Shown one piece after another: positions 23,300 through 34,156 of a stretch of DNA of 64,000 nt. The stretch is from Aralia elata (lineage: Eukaryota; Streptophyta; Magnoliopsida; Apiales; Araliaceae): assembly GCA_034770075.1 (NCBI GenBank), contig CM068388.1:20802294-20866293 (forward strand). The letters are read 5' to 3'. The notes below the pieces were generated by a model. That model saw nothing but the letters and a program-made list of their open reading frames with translations, ran no database searches and was not told the DNA's origin. Numbering within the stretch: position 1 is the first letter of the stretch; every line of letters begins with the position of its first letter. A program made the translations under genes and the position numbers.

Positions 23300-24480
23300 G
23301 AAATTCAAAGTTTTCTGAATGGATATCAAGATTGCATTCCTAAAGAAGTCTATGTTGAACAACATTTAGGGTTATTAATTAGTCTCATCTAAATTATGTC
23401 TATAGATTAGTTAAAGCACTTCATGTTTTGAAACAAGCACCTAGGACATGGTCTGAAACACTTATTACTTTTCTAATTAAAAATAGATTCACTAGAGGTA
23501 GAATAGACACAACATTTTTCCTAAGAAATCACAAAGATAAGATTCTATTAGTACAAATTTATGTAGATGATATTATTTTTGGTTCTACTAATGAAAAATT
23601 ATGAGAGATTTGCTAAGCTTATGCAGAGTAAATTTGAGATGTGCATGATGGGTGAGCTGAACTTCTTTCTTGGACTGTAAGTAAAGTAGACTAAGAAGGA
23701 ATATTCATAAACCAAGTCAAGTACATCAAAGATCTACTTAAGAAGTATGACACGAAATCAACAACTCCCATGAAGACTCTTATAGCCTCTGCAACCAAGC
23801 TAGATAAAGATGAATCTGGTAAATATATTGATATAACTCAATACAGATGATCTCTCTTGTACTTAACTGCTAGTAGACCGGATATCATATTCTCTACCTG
23901 TATTTGTGCTAGATTTCAAGCTAATCCTAAAGTATTTCACTTAGTTGCTGTTAAAAGGATTTTCAGATATCTCAAGGGCACTCCATATCTGAGATTATGG
24001 TACCCCAAGGAGTCTCTCTTCGATCTAATGGAGTATTCACATGCAGATTTTACAGAATACAAAATTGACAAGAAAAACACTAGTGGTACATGTCAACTGC
24101 TAGGGAATAGGCTAGTCTCATGGTTAAGTAAGAAGCAAAATTTATTATCAACTTCAACTATAGAAGCTGAGTATAGTGTTGCTGGAAGTTGTTGTGCTCA
24201 AATTTTGTGGATAAAGAATCGATTAGCTAACTATGGGTTTGATCTTAAGTCTATTCTTATATTCTGTGATAATACTAGTGCTATATCAATCACTCATAAT
24301 CATGTCATACATTCTAGGACAAAGCATATAGAGATTAGATACTATTTCATTAGAGATCATATACAAAATGGGAATATTGCATTGTACCCCAACTGAAAAT
24401 CAACTTGCTGATGTGGTTACTAAACTATTAGACGAATCCAGGATTAATAAGTTAATCAGTAAGTTAGGAATGTTAAATTT
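23300..24480 (+). pseudogene. Copia reverse transcriptase and RNase H remnant
   Basis: Reading across frameshifts gives FLNGY...EVYVEQ (23320-23360), YRLVKALHVLKQAPRTW (23401-23450), the RT active site VDDIIFGSTNE (23561-23595) and FEMCMMGELNFFLGL (23634-23678). The 179-codon open stretch 23857-24396 is the copia RNase H: SRPDIIFSTCICARFQANP, then RIFRYLKGT, the catalytic-aspartate region ADFTEYKID, TIEAEY and finally RTKHIEIRYYFIRDHI. The IFGSTN form after VDD is typical of the Sirevirus branch. Stops at 23603 and 23848 and several shifts make it non-functional. Confidence 0.88.
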
Positions 24481-24979
24481 ACAGCCTTAATACAATGTTC
24501 TTTGGAAGTTTCTAACTATGTAGGACAGTACCATAGACTAATTTAATGATCATAGAATGAAGCTTGTTCATGGTTCGTTGGGTGAAGAACCATCACAGAG
24601 TGGTTCGCAACACAGTATCTCGTAGAATGAAAAGACTGATGACTTGTCTCTAGGAAAAATTGAGGTTGTTACTTTATGGCAAGTTAGGCTCACACTCGAG
24701 AAAATCAAGTGAAGGCCAATAGTTACTACATACCAGCTGTTTTCTGTAGAAGTGAATGGACATGTATTCAATCAACTATTTACCCGTGTCGCACTTAGTT
24801 GAATATAGAGGGAAGTCTAATATATATCATTTTAAATTTCCCCCTGACCTTTCCACTTCTCATTTTGCAATCTAAACTTTCAAACTCTCAAGTCTTCGAG
24901 CCCCAGTTTTTTTCAAAGATCAAATTTCTTAAACACTTTCATTTTAGTTTCAGGTTCATCTTCTAAAAGATTCAACTAA

Positions 24980-27060
24980 ATGGCAAACTACCATGTTATC
25001 AGTGGATATCAAGTCTATTTTGAAAAATTCGATGAAACAGAGAAAAAGGTCAGAGATATTCTAAGGCTAATTCAAGATGCCAGACTTACTGAATGTTTGG
25101 AATCCAACACCAAAATCTATTTTGATCTGGTAAAAGAATTCTACTTGAATCTTGTGTATAATGGTGGAATACTGGTCACTGAGGTTAAGGGCGCATCTCT
25201 GAAACTGGGAGCATCTGACCTAAATTGATATATAGGATCTCTCAGTCAAGGCATTATTTAGTTTGAAATGATCGATACAGAAGAAGGAATGCAGATGATG
25301 GGTTATGAGAAAAATCCACTGCTCAAAGGGATTAAGAAGAAGAAATTCTCTTAGGAGTACAACTTTTTGGCTGATATTATTAGAAAATGCATTCTCTATA
25401 AAGAACTGCTTATAATACTATCAGTGAACTACAACTAAAGTTCATAACTGCTATTGTAATGAAGAAGAAGATCAATTTTGGAGTAATTCTCATCGATTGG
25501 TTATCCAAATGGATTGAAGATGTTGGAATAAAGGATGCAGTATGTAAGACAATTTCCAAGATGTACTATAGGAGATTTGTGAGTATAATACTAAAGAAAA
25601 GGCTGAAGAACAAAATCGATGATGAAGAAAGGAGAAGTTTTAAACTATAATAAGAAGATCACTCCCAGATTATTCGAAGACTGGAAGAAAAATCCAGGAA
25701 TGATCAAGAGAGCCAAGCAATCAGGAGGTAGCAGCAAGGGAAAAAGAATCCTTCAAATTAGTTCTAAAGATAAAAAAATCCTTTAAAGCCAAAGGAAAGA
25801 GGAAACTTGAGGAAACTATAGAAGAAGAGTCTTAAGGGTCTGATACAAACCCTGATCATAGAGCCCTTGTTCCTATTAATGATCAACCACTAAAGAAGAA
25901 AAAGAAGGATGAAAAGAAGAAAACCATGAAAAAGAAGGTTGAAAAAGACCATGGAGAAGGAGATCAAGGAAAAGAAAGTTAAGAAGAAAGAAAAAGCAGT
26001 GTTCAAAAGTTCCAAGAAAGTCTCCTCTGGTCCTGAGGAAAATGAAAAAGAAAAAGAAGACATCATCAAGCCTTCTCCCAAAAGTGTACCAATGAGGATG
26101 AGTATGAGAATTCGTCAATAATGGAAATCCCCTATCAGTTCAATGTCCCCTCAAATTATCGAGATAAATGATGATGAAGATAAGCAAGAAGAGTCATTTG
26201 AACTCATCAAGAAGAAGAAAGGAAAGAGTAAGGCTTCAATGTCTGAATCCAACATAGATAATGATTCAAGTATGAGGGATTCCTCATTTGAGTCTCCAGA
26301 CAATGATGAAGAAATGGATGAAGCTACTTCAAAAAATAAGTCAAGCTCAAAAGATAATAAGGCTAAGACAGAACTAGTGCTTGAGCTAAGTCATGGAGAA
26401 GAATAGGTTATTTCACCTAAGACTGATAATTATGGTGATTCGACTGTGAAGGCTTGTATACGTGAGTCACAAGATACTGAAGACATTCAAGCTACTGAAG
26501 ACATTCAAGCTACATTAATCTTGGAAGAATCAACATTAGAACTAAGTGAGGTAAGTGAAAGAGAAGAGGCTATGAAGGTTTACACACCTTAGCCCAGTGA
26601 AAGTGATGAGTTGGCTGAGAAGGCAAGTACACCTGAGCCACAAAGCTTTGAAGATGAAGAATCAAAACCACAAACAAAAGATGAAAAAGAAAAAGAAATG
26701 GTTATTAAGGTGTATTCCCCAAAGCCTCAAGAGAGTGATAACAATCAGACTGAAATGACTGATGAACCATAACCTCAAACAAGTGAGGAAAATTGAGTTA
26801 TTGAAGTCTCAAGCTCTAGACCAAAGAAATTAAGGAAAAGGAAAAGATCGAGCAAAGAAATAAGAAAGAAAGAAAAGAAGGCAGAAAAGAAGAAATAGCA
26901 GAGAAAGAAGAGAAAACTGGAAAAGAAGAATAAAGATAGAAAACTAAAAAGAGCTAGCCAAGAGGAGAAAGAACAAAGAAAAGAAGATTGAAAAGAAACA
27001 GTCTTCTCAATAATTGCATGATTCAGACTCTGAGGATGAGGATTCAAATGAATATGATTT
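24980..27060 (+). pseudogene. Sirevirus env-like / plant transposon-domain ORF remnant
   Basis: The open part at 24980-25228 (82 codons) reads LVKEFYLNLVYNGGILVTEV. This resembles the (F/L)V-(K/S)-EFY-A/L-x-V core of the putative plant transposon protein domain and lines up with the LMSEFYAHVVFNRD stretch of the reverse copia at 63342-63818. A second piece (25459-25650) has VILIDWLSKWIEDVG. After 25700 the frames turn into a very charged Lys/Glu/Ser-rich tail (for example 25939-26121 and 26143-26406) with coiled-coil character, which fits the low-complexity C-terminus of such proteins. Many stops. Function in the living element is unknown. Confidence 0.6.
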
Positions 27061-27130
27061 GGAGATAGACAAAAGCATAAAAAAAATGTTCATCAGTTGG
27101 ATAGTAAATCAGGTAGGATTAACACCTTGA

Positions 27131-30100
27131 TCCTCCTAGACACCCTCACCGTCCCAGCCTTTTTCAAGTTCTGCTGAAACCCCCTCAGTACCGGCACTGG
27201 CCTCCTCAGGAACCTCGGGGACCATATTTTGAACAGCTCCCTTCTTAAGAACATCCTTAGGATTAGCTCGAGTCGCCGGCCTAAGGGTCGTGTCTTTGGC
27301 AGGATTAAGGAGGAGAAGTTTGTAGTCCAAACTCTTTTCCTTCGCTACCAGGACACAGTCGTTATCCCCCATGTAAAAGGTATCAACCTGTGTCGCGGCA
27401 TAATCATCTTTAAGCTTTTTAACCATCTTGTTCAACCCTTCAACATCGGTCTCGAGCTTCTTGAAGTAATCAAGATTAAGCAATTCTCAAGAGATAATAT
27501 CACTATATTTTTTCTCTAAAATTTTTTGAGAACTTCTCTCTGGCCAGAGCAATCTCGGCTTCTTCCTAACGACAATCCGAGTCTTGCTCCCTCTCCTCGG
27601 CCTCCTTTGCTCGACCTTCTGTAGCTTGGAGGCGTTTTTCTAAGTCCTTGACCTATGTGACGAAGCCCTCAAGTTGTCTGTCCTCTTGGGCAGATGCCTC
27701 AAGACCGTGGTTTAACCATACTCCAGCCTGCATGTCGAACAAATGTTTGAAAATCTACTCGGGAAAAAACTAACAATATCTGAAAGGGTCGGGTTAGATA
27801 CCTTGACGAGTAGGTGGACGACCACCCCATACCTATATCGGGTCCCCGATCGGCAATAGTGACCCGATCTAGAGGGAGCTCCAACCCCCAAAGTAGTTCA
27901 CGGGTGACATTCGTATGGGCAGCACTGTTGCCTAACTTTATCATTTAGGAAAGTATCGTTCCCACGAGGAATTAATTCTAATGTTTTCCAAGTACCAATT
28001 TTATATCAACCTAATCTTATTTAAATAGATGAATTAAACTAAAATTAACAATTAAACTAAACACTAGAAATAAATAGCTAAATAATAAAACATAACTGAA
28101 TAAATAAATAAATCTAAGAATTCAATTTCACACAGTGCCTCATTCAAATCTCATAACTCTCCATTTAATTATACGGTCACGATACATTGTTAATCCGAAA
28201 TTCCTAATTTCTTTTATCAGCCTCTACCGATTAACAAATAAAAATATCCATTCTAATTAACTTAATATATTCTTATGCAAATTAACTTAGAATAGATTCA
28301 TTACGATCAAATTCCCTAATCGGTTACACATGACATATAGGTATATTCCCACCCTATACATAAATTATGTATTCAATCCTAAGATGAATAAACATAATCA
28401 AATGTCATTATATTCAGATCTAAATCTATAGTCCATATCTCAATTTCATATAGATTATCCCAATTAATTGTTGATCAGGTAATTACACATGAACGCACAA
28501 AATATAAGAACCAATTCATATAGTGCCAATCAAATAGGAAGATAATCAATTTAAACTACACATGAAATTCTATTAAATTCTTAAATTAAAAACTTGTTCA
28601 TAGCAGATAAAATTATAATCCACAAAATATTCAACATTAATGAAAGACAAAAATAAATAAAAGTTTAGAGAAGAAAAACTATCTCCCGCTAATCTTCTAT
28701 CTCCAAGCTTCTTGAACTTGGTAGAGAATTAGTCTCCCATGGTGTTCATTAGCTTTTTCCCCATACCTTTTACAATCCTAAAATAAGAATATTTATAGGA
28801 GTTGCATTTTTTCTTACCCTAACAGAATTAAAATCCTAATTAAAATTGCATACATAGTATCCTAATTTTAATAAACTACTATAACAAAATCCCTAATTGT
28901 CTTCCCTTTTCCAAAACTGCTATTGGCTCATTAATTTCCTTGTAATTCATCTCGGGAGCCATTATAAAAATAATAAGTTGTAGCATCTGTGGCAAAAACA
29001 ATAGATAACTAGGTGAGACTCGCGAAAAAGGTAACCCAAAAAGGAATATGTTGCCTTGTTGCTTAGCCGCTCGTGCAATGCACTGAGGCTTTCCTCACCA
29101 AACCGTGTGCTATGCGCACTGCACCTTGCAATCTAACACCGCGCGAACCAGCCCGTGCCCTTGCGTCGCGGCTCTCCAATTAAGCGCCTAAATGCATGCT
29201 ATGCAGTAACCTCGGAAGCCTTAAGCGCGGCAGCGCCCTTCACATGCGCCTCAGCGCTTCGCCTTTTGCTTACCAGCACCGCAGCGCATGATGTCTTGTG
29301 CCTAAGCACTTGATGTCGTCCGCGCACTGCTTTTCTTCCTTGCATGCACTGCTGCTCTTCCCTTATCCATCTGCCTGCCTAACTTGCTCCATGCGTGCCT
29401 TGAGCGGCTCCAACTTCAAATATTTATGATTTTGCCATTGAAATTCCTTTTTCCTGCAAAATAAAATAAAATAAATAAAAATACTATAAAATAACAGAAA
29501 ATACTTAAAAACTCACAAATTATTAAGCCTAAAAGTACCCAAATAATAGGTATAAAACTCACTCATCAGGCACCTTTGCTGGGGTCCAGGAAAATAGATT
29601 CCTTCACCGTTACACCTCAATCGGGAACATATTTATCGTCACCCTTTTGAGGATTCTCTTCCAACGACTCAGACTCCAAAATTAAAGGTCTTTTCCCAAA
29701 AGACTTTTTCCCGGTGAACCGCGTACTTGGTCTTCTACAGTTGTTCTCTCATCTCGGCCCCCCAGTGATGGACCGGGTAAACGTTCGGGGATGACATTCC
29801 TCCCGCTCCTTCTCACTGACTCGTGAGCGGAACTTCCATCGGGGTCGACATTCCTTTGGCCTTAGCCGCTGCCAAAGCTCTTACTTCACTAGCGGTCAAC
29901 ACTGCAAACGCAAACAGACAAAACATCAGTCTATGGAAAATGTAAGCAAATAAAATGACAAACAAAAACTAGACTCAAAACTGGCCTGTATATTTCTCCA
30001 ACCACCCTTGATCCCCGAAAGTCCCTCGGGCCCCACACTACCTCATCCTTTTTTAATGCGAAGAAGTCCCAGTATTGTTTAATTTCCTCATGAGTAAGGA

Positions 30101-30909
30101 CGGGACAATCATCAAAAGTGGTGGGGTTGAAAGGAAACCATCCGAGCAAGAAATAGAGATCAAAATCGTGGACGAAACACCAGTCATAAGTCCACCCTTG
30201 TGTTATTCGAGTGCTTTTTGACCAACTTAACATTCCCAAGTCTTCGGGATACGGTGTAGAACCTCGCGACCTAGCCTAAAGGTATACCAAAAAAACTCTC
30301 CCTCTGTATACACTGGGTGAGAAATGCATTGATGGTTGTAAAATAGTTCGGGGCCAACTGCTTGATACCTATTCTTATTTGATTTAGTAAAGTTATTAAA
30401 AAAAAATTTAACGGCATGCGAAGCCCACATCTGAAACTCTGTCAAGAGACCCCAACCTATAATGTTTCGATCTCCTTCTCTCCTTCCTTATGTGCGGGCC
30501 TGTGATACATTCTATGACATCGGGAAGGCACCCTAATCGAATAAGTGGCAGGGAGATTGAAATCTTCGAGCATCTCTCCTATCAGTTTCACAAAGGTGGC
30601 ATTCGGGAGATTACAATATGGATAGCTATGTAGTTGGGCGAAATGGGTATCGGGGGTCACTGGTTCGGGAACTTGCTCTTTTCCCGTGTCCCCTAAAACC
30701 TACCCCTTATCCTTTTATGTTTGAGGTTCAAGTCTAAACGTCGAGACCTCTGGAATTTCGACCATTGGTTCGTCTTGGGGAGGAAAGGGATCGGGGTTGT
30801 ACCCCAAGGACATGGAATTGGAATCACTAGACAGTCCGACCTAATCGGGGCCCTCACCTAGAGGTTCATCTATGGGCTCATCCCGAAAACGAAACGGGGG
30901 GAATGCCAT
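27131..30909 (-). pseudogene. Antisense accessory ORF of the Tat element (gypsy-type transposon domain)
   Basis: Starting from an ATG at 30909-30907, the minus strand reads MAFPPFRFRDEPIDEPLGEG, an acidic Pro-rich N-terminus. Pieces of a folded domain follow: FVKLIGEMLEDFNLPATYSI (about 30600-30540), MWASHAVKFFFNNF, and WFPFNPTTFDDCPVLTHEEI (about 30140-30080). After the inserted LTR comes a long coiled-coil stretch (HGLEASAQEDRQLEGFV, LEKRLQATEGRAKEAEE) and the 115-codon end 27483-27136 with LETDVEGLNKMVKKLKDDYA. The order of domain then coiled coil fits the family annotated as putative gypsy-type transposon. Multiple stops (for example in 30227-30460) show decay. Confidence 0.6.
27926..29568 (-). 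repeat. Athila-type solo LTR, reverse orientation
   Basis: On the minus strand it starts TGATGAGTGAGTTTTATACC and ends AAAGTTAGGCAACA, with AATTCCTCGTGGGAACGATA shortly before the end. The Athila LTRs at 6771 and 17296 start TGATGAGTGG and carry AATTCCTCGTGGGTTCGACA near their end. Flanks are AGCAC (27921-27925) and GGCAC (29569-29573), a 5-bp target duplication with one mismatch. No internal sequence is present, so it is a solo LTR left by recombination. A GC-rich block at 29040-29420 occupies the part where the other Athila LTRs have their hairpins. Confidence 0.85.
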
Positions 30910-31489
30910 TCTATAGACAACCTTACAAACAGAAGATTTTACCCCTAACACTAAGAAACTTTGAAGATTTTTTCCCGAGCACTAATAAGCTTTGAAGTTT
31001 TTCCCCCGACTAGGAAGAATAAATACGAAAGGAAAAGAAAAAGAAGAAACACGACCAATAAACGACACACACTGAAATTAGACAAAATAAACAGTAAGAA
31101 GTTCCAAAAGGGGCTACAATCACTTACTTACTGGTGAAATGGGTTGAATCTATGCACAAATTCACAAGAAAGAGTTTGGAATTGATGGACTGAAAATGTG
31201 AAAACTCATCCGAGGATAATGAAGGAACGTGCGAGGGACAATGAACAGTTACTAAAACTTTAAAACTATTTATATTGGGATCTGTACGGTTGTGATTCAG
31301 ACGGACGTGGTCACGTGTCAAGTGATCTGACCCCTCGAACAACGTGCACTAGATGTCTTCCACAAAATTACACCAAGCGACGTTTCATTATCTTTGGGAT
31401 CGTATGATTCCCCGAAACATTTTATAACGCACGTTTTTCCAAGCAACGCGGTTGGGAGTAAATACTTTTTCACCCCATTATCGACAATG

Positions 31490-32095
31490 TGACAGAACGG
31501 TGGCTTATTAGGGATTCACCTCGACTTCCCTTAGGGCCCGATCCTTGATTAGGGGACGACTACAAATGACATACTCCTAAATCAAATTGTAAATATGCTT
31601 TGGGAGTGGGGGTTTGGTAGGGATCAATACCCCAAACCCAATTTGGGGCCTGAACCAATGTAGTCCCCAAACCTCATTAGGGGTCTGAACCAATGTAGTC
31701 CTCAAATGCAAGCCACATAGCTCAAGATTCCACCAAGAGTGAAATGCGTACGAGATAGACTCCACCCTACTTGGGGCTCTTATCCAAATCAATTCACTTG
31801 TATTTGGACTTATCAGCAACGACTTTCGCCCTACAAGGGGGGAAACCTTAACAACCATATATTAGATACCATATATAAATACAAAGGGAGGCCTCAGATA
31901 CTAGATATAAATACAAAGGGAGGCCTTTGGTATATTTTTTTTACACACACCTTAATATTCTCGGATTACCAATCTCCATAAACGCTTACTGATTTAACCA
32001 TCGAAGGCGGATCCAGAGGCCAATCCTCCGCGTATTCGTTCCTTTTCAGGTATCTCAGAGCACCCAGTTCCAGTGGTTGAGCCGACTGAAACGCA
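31490..32095 (+). repeat. Tat-type LTR (3' LTR)
   Basis: The start is tentative at TGTGACAGAACGG (31489). Evidence for an LTR: a doubled TATA/initiation segment at 31863-31928, and CTTACTGATTTAACCATCGAAGG (31986-32008) followed by a CCAATCCTCC...TTTTCAGG run, a recognisable U5 pattern of Tat-group LTRs. It ends near GAAACGCAGTGTTATCA (32089-32105), where hAT-like sequence begins. Internal direct repeats of GGGGCCTGAACCAATGTAGTC occur at 31644 and 31680. Confidence 0.5.
31863..31928 (+). promoter_or_regulatory. Duplicated TATA segment of the Tat LTR
   Basis: ATATAAATACAAAGGGAGGC occurs twice (near 31871 and 31907) about 36 bp apart, so a TATAAATA box and its downstream start region are tandemly duplicated. 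TATAAATA boxes of this form are standard in plant LTR promoters. Confidence 0.6.
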
Positions 32096-32262
32096 GTGTT
32101 ATCAGTTTCAAAATTAACTCATTGTCAATAGTATTAAAGATGTCTTTTTCTATGTACATGATAGATAATAATTCATCTGTCCATCTCCTATCCTATTACA
32201 GAATGACATCTTAATAAGATTTATAGCTGAAAATGTTCTTTCAACGTTTGCATTTGTAACTA
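32096..32262 (-). pseudogene. hAT transposase C-terminal fragment (ZMYM1/TTF-type)
   Basis: On the minus strand the sequence reads TNANVERTFSAINLIKMSFC then NRIGDGQMNYYLS and, after a one-base shift near 32150, YIEKDIFNTIDNELILKLI. This is the well-known C-terminal dimerisation segment of plant hAT transposases and their domesticated TTF-type zinc-finger/ZMYM1-like relatives (consensus A-x-VERAFSA...NR-x-GD...YIEKDIF). Only about 55 residues remain. The downstream side is cut at the Tat LTR edge and nothing upstream was readable, though a non-coding or intronic stretch may continue to 32800. Confidence 0.8.
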
Positions 32263-33004
32263 GGTAGGATTAATACCAACTTTACAAGCAAATAAACAAT
32301 TTAAGGCTTAAAGAATGAAAAGCCTCAATTAAAAAAAACAAAAAACAAAAGCTAGTAACAAGTTAACAACTACTTAAGTAACAAGATGAATAAATATTGT
32401 AATGAGTTTTCAATTCAAATTAAACCAATAATTATTTATGTACAAAGTAGAATAATTGAAACTTAATTAAGGTATAAGAATGTAGAGTATGTTACCTTCT
32501 AATTTGTCATGTACCATACTGGGTATTCCAAGTTTTGACTATAAAATTCGAATTTAATATGATGGAGAATTTGTTTTGTGTTTATATTTTCTAATGTCAG
32601 CGAGTGAAATGGACAGTAGATATTGAAAACGAGTTCTTTTCTGTAGAAATTGAATATGAATGTAAACTCAAGAGTGTGTATTGTACTAATAAGCAGTACA
32701 TTACTTGAAAAAAATTTACTCATTAGCCCCCAGACTACATAATATTACCAATATGCCATATACCTAAAAAAAAATTAAAAATTCAGTGGGGGCTAGAGCC
32801 TACACTGGCCTGAGTGGCCTCGCTCCTGTTCATGCTCCTATTCCACAAAGTGGCGGTAATTTATAATATGATATGATAATTTGACATGAACGCGATATAT
32901 TAAAGAGAATTAATAAATCTATAACCAATTTCTTTGTCAAAAATGAGTAAACACATTTAGCACAAAATTTAAATGGATCAAACACATGTTCTAAACAGAT
33001 TGAA

Positions 33005-33061
<57 letters not shown>

Positions 33062-33393
33062 AAAATGTTATATAAATCAAACGAAGTCTATGTTTGGAAC
33101 TAAACAAGAACCAACTCAAGACACCAATTTCTTGCCAAGGCCCCATGCTGCACACATTTGCAATAGCCCCATAAAACCTTCAACCAAGCACTTAATACAT
33201 AATGTATCCATGACATTAATTCTAAAACTACAAGGTTGGCTAGATCTAAAGTAATTTCGGGTTCATCTCTTTTATGGTGAAAAAGATGAACATAAATTAG
33301 GCAAAAACTATCATAGAGCCTTCTGGGGTATGCAACCCATTTCTAATCAACAACAAATTTTAGACATAACATATATAGTGAGGAATACTACCA
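32263..33393. other. AT-rich interval, possible hAT-associated debris
   Basis: No coding region is recognised. 32790-32835 contains TGGGGGCTAGAGCCTACACT, a motif of a kind often found near ZMYM1-like hAT genes, so this may be the 5' side of the fragment at 32096. A pure (TA)n microsatellite of about 25 units lies at 33008-33058. Confidence 0.5.
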
Positions 33394-33516
33394 CTAGTTA
33401 CAAAAAAAGACATTGGCACTAGAGCACCCTGTGTTGGCAAGTTGATCTGTAAATGAGTTTGCACCTCTAAACACAGGCTTGATTTCCATCGCCCCCAATC
33501 AGCAGATAAGGTGCGC
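33394..33516 (-). pseudogene. Possible RNase H-like (RVT_3) end fragment
   Basis: Minus-strand reading MEIKPVFRGANSFTDQLANT then GCSSANVFFCN-stop resembles the C-terminal V-x-R-x-A/G-N-x-x-A-D-x-LA-x-x-G pattern of plant RVT_3 RNase H domains (LINE-derived). A candidate 3' splice site (TTAATGCAG) lies at its upstream edge, 33517-33525. The reading is short and a stop (TGA) lies upstream in the same frame, so this could be chance. Confidence 0.3.
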
Positions 33517-33850
33517 CTGCATTAAAAATTAAAACATAAAATATAAAGAAAGTTTTGCTTTTATACAATCACAAGTGAGAAGACTGAGCTTGGCTGACTG
33601 CTTAATCTAAAATAATTATTCCCTACTTTCAAAAATTAGACAAACACTTGTGATACAATGGAGTTTTAAAAAAAAAATTACTTTTTAAAACCTATATACG
33701 GTTGCATGATAATACTCAATCAACTACGAATAAACTTCATAATCTAAAAAAAATGCATCTTTAATTTTAAAATGGATAAATCAAAAATATGTCTAATTTT
33801 GGAATGGAATGAATGTTTGTTAGAGAAATGCGTCATGATGTCTGTTGGGA
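33517..33850. other. AT-rich spacer
   Basis: Nothing recognised beyond a weak MITE-like echo at 33610-33815 (CAAAAATTAGACAAACACTT...AAAATGGATAAATC). Confidence 0.4.
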
Positions 33851-34156
33851 TGTGTTTGTGATATCCCAAATGTTTATTAGTTTAATAAATCACGATTGTG
33901 AATACAATGATCCTTAGAAAGAAAGTGTGTGAATTAAAGAAAGAATAATACTCGAAAGATAATCGAGTTTAATGACACTTACGAAGTGAAACCTATAAGA
34001 AGTGATTAAGGAAAAGATAGGGAATGGGTGATATAAAACCTAAACGATAAGTTGAGGTTATTCAACGATAAAGCTACGAGGTAAAAAGACTTAAACCGAG
34101 TAGGAAAGGTTCGGTGTTGTGATTCCGGGGACGGAATCCTTATAAGACGGGAAGAA
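33851..34156 (+). other. Internal remnant upstream of LTR copy 2
   Basis: It begins TGTGATATCCCAAATG and ends TTCCGGGGACGGAATCCTTA then TAAGACGGGAAGAA. The GGGGACG-AATTC motif plus a purine-rich end is the typical last internal stretch before a chromovirus 3' LTR. The LTR-like start about 300 bp earlier parallels 1738-1892. Confidence 0.5.

Larger units (their letters stand above)
22490..27110 (+). mobile_element. Decayed Sirevirus-like Ty1/copia element (3' half)
   Basis: It holds a degraded pol end (RT and RNase H, 23300-24480) followed by a long downstream reading region (24980-27060) of the env-like type that Sireviruses and relatives carry between pol and the 3' LTR. Upstream pol parts (22490-23300) are almost unreadable and no LTR was identified with confidence. 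The right end is cut near 27110, where Tat-type gypsy sequence of opposite coding sense begins. Confidence 0.7.
27111..32095 (+). mobile_element. Tat-type Ty3/gypsy element, 3' part, with antisense ORF
   Basis: A degraded minus-strand reading region (27131-30909) precedes a plus-strand LTR (about 31490-32095). Plant Tat elements (Grande/RIRE2/Retand group) are known to carry an accessory gene in antisense between pol and the 3' LTR, and this layout fits. No pol is left: the left end abuts the copia remnant. An Athila-type solo LTR was inserted later at 27926-29568. The alternative, a minus-strand element with a leading ORF, is less likely because the LTR promoter and U5 signals read on the plus strand. 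Confidence 0.55.

Noticed and set aside
25876..26121. Phe/Leu-rich minus-strand ORFs resembling membrane proteins
   Set aside because: They are the antisense of the Lys/Glu-rich tail of the copia env-like ORF.
32973..33254. 93-codon ORF with an Ile-Tyr run
   Set aside because: It is produced by the (TA)n microsatellite.
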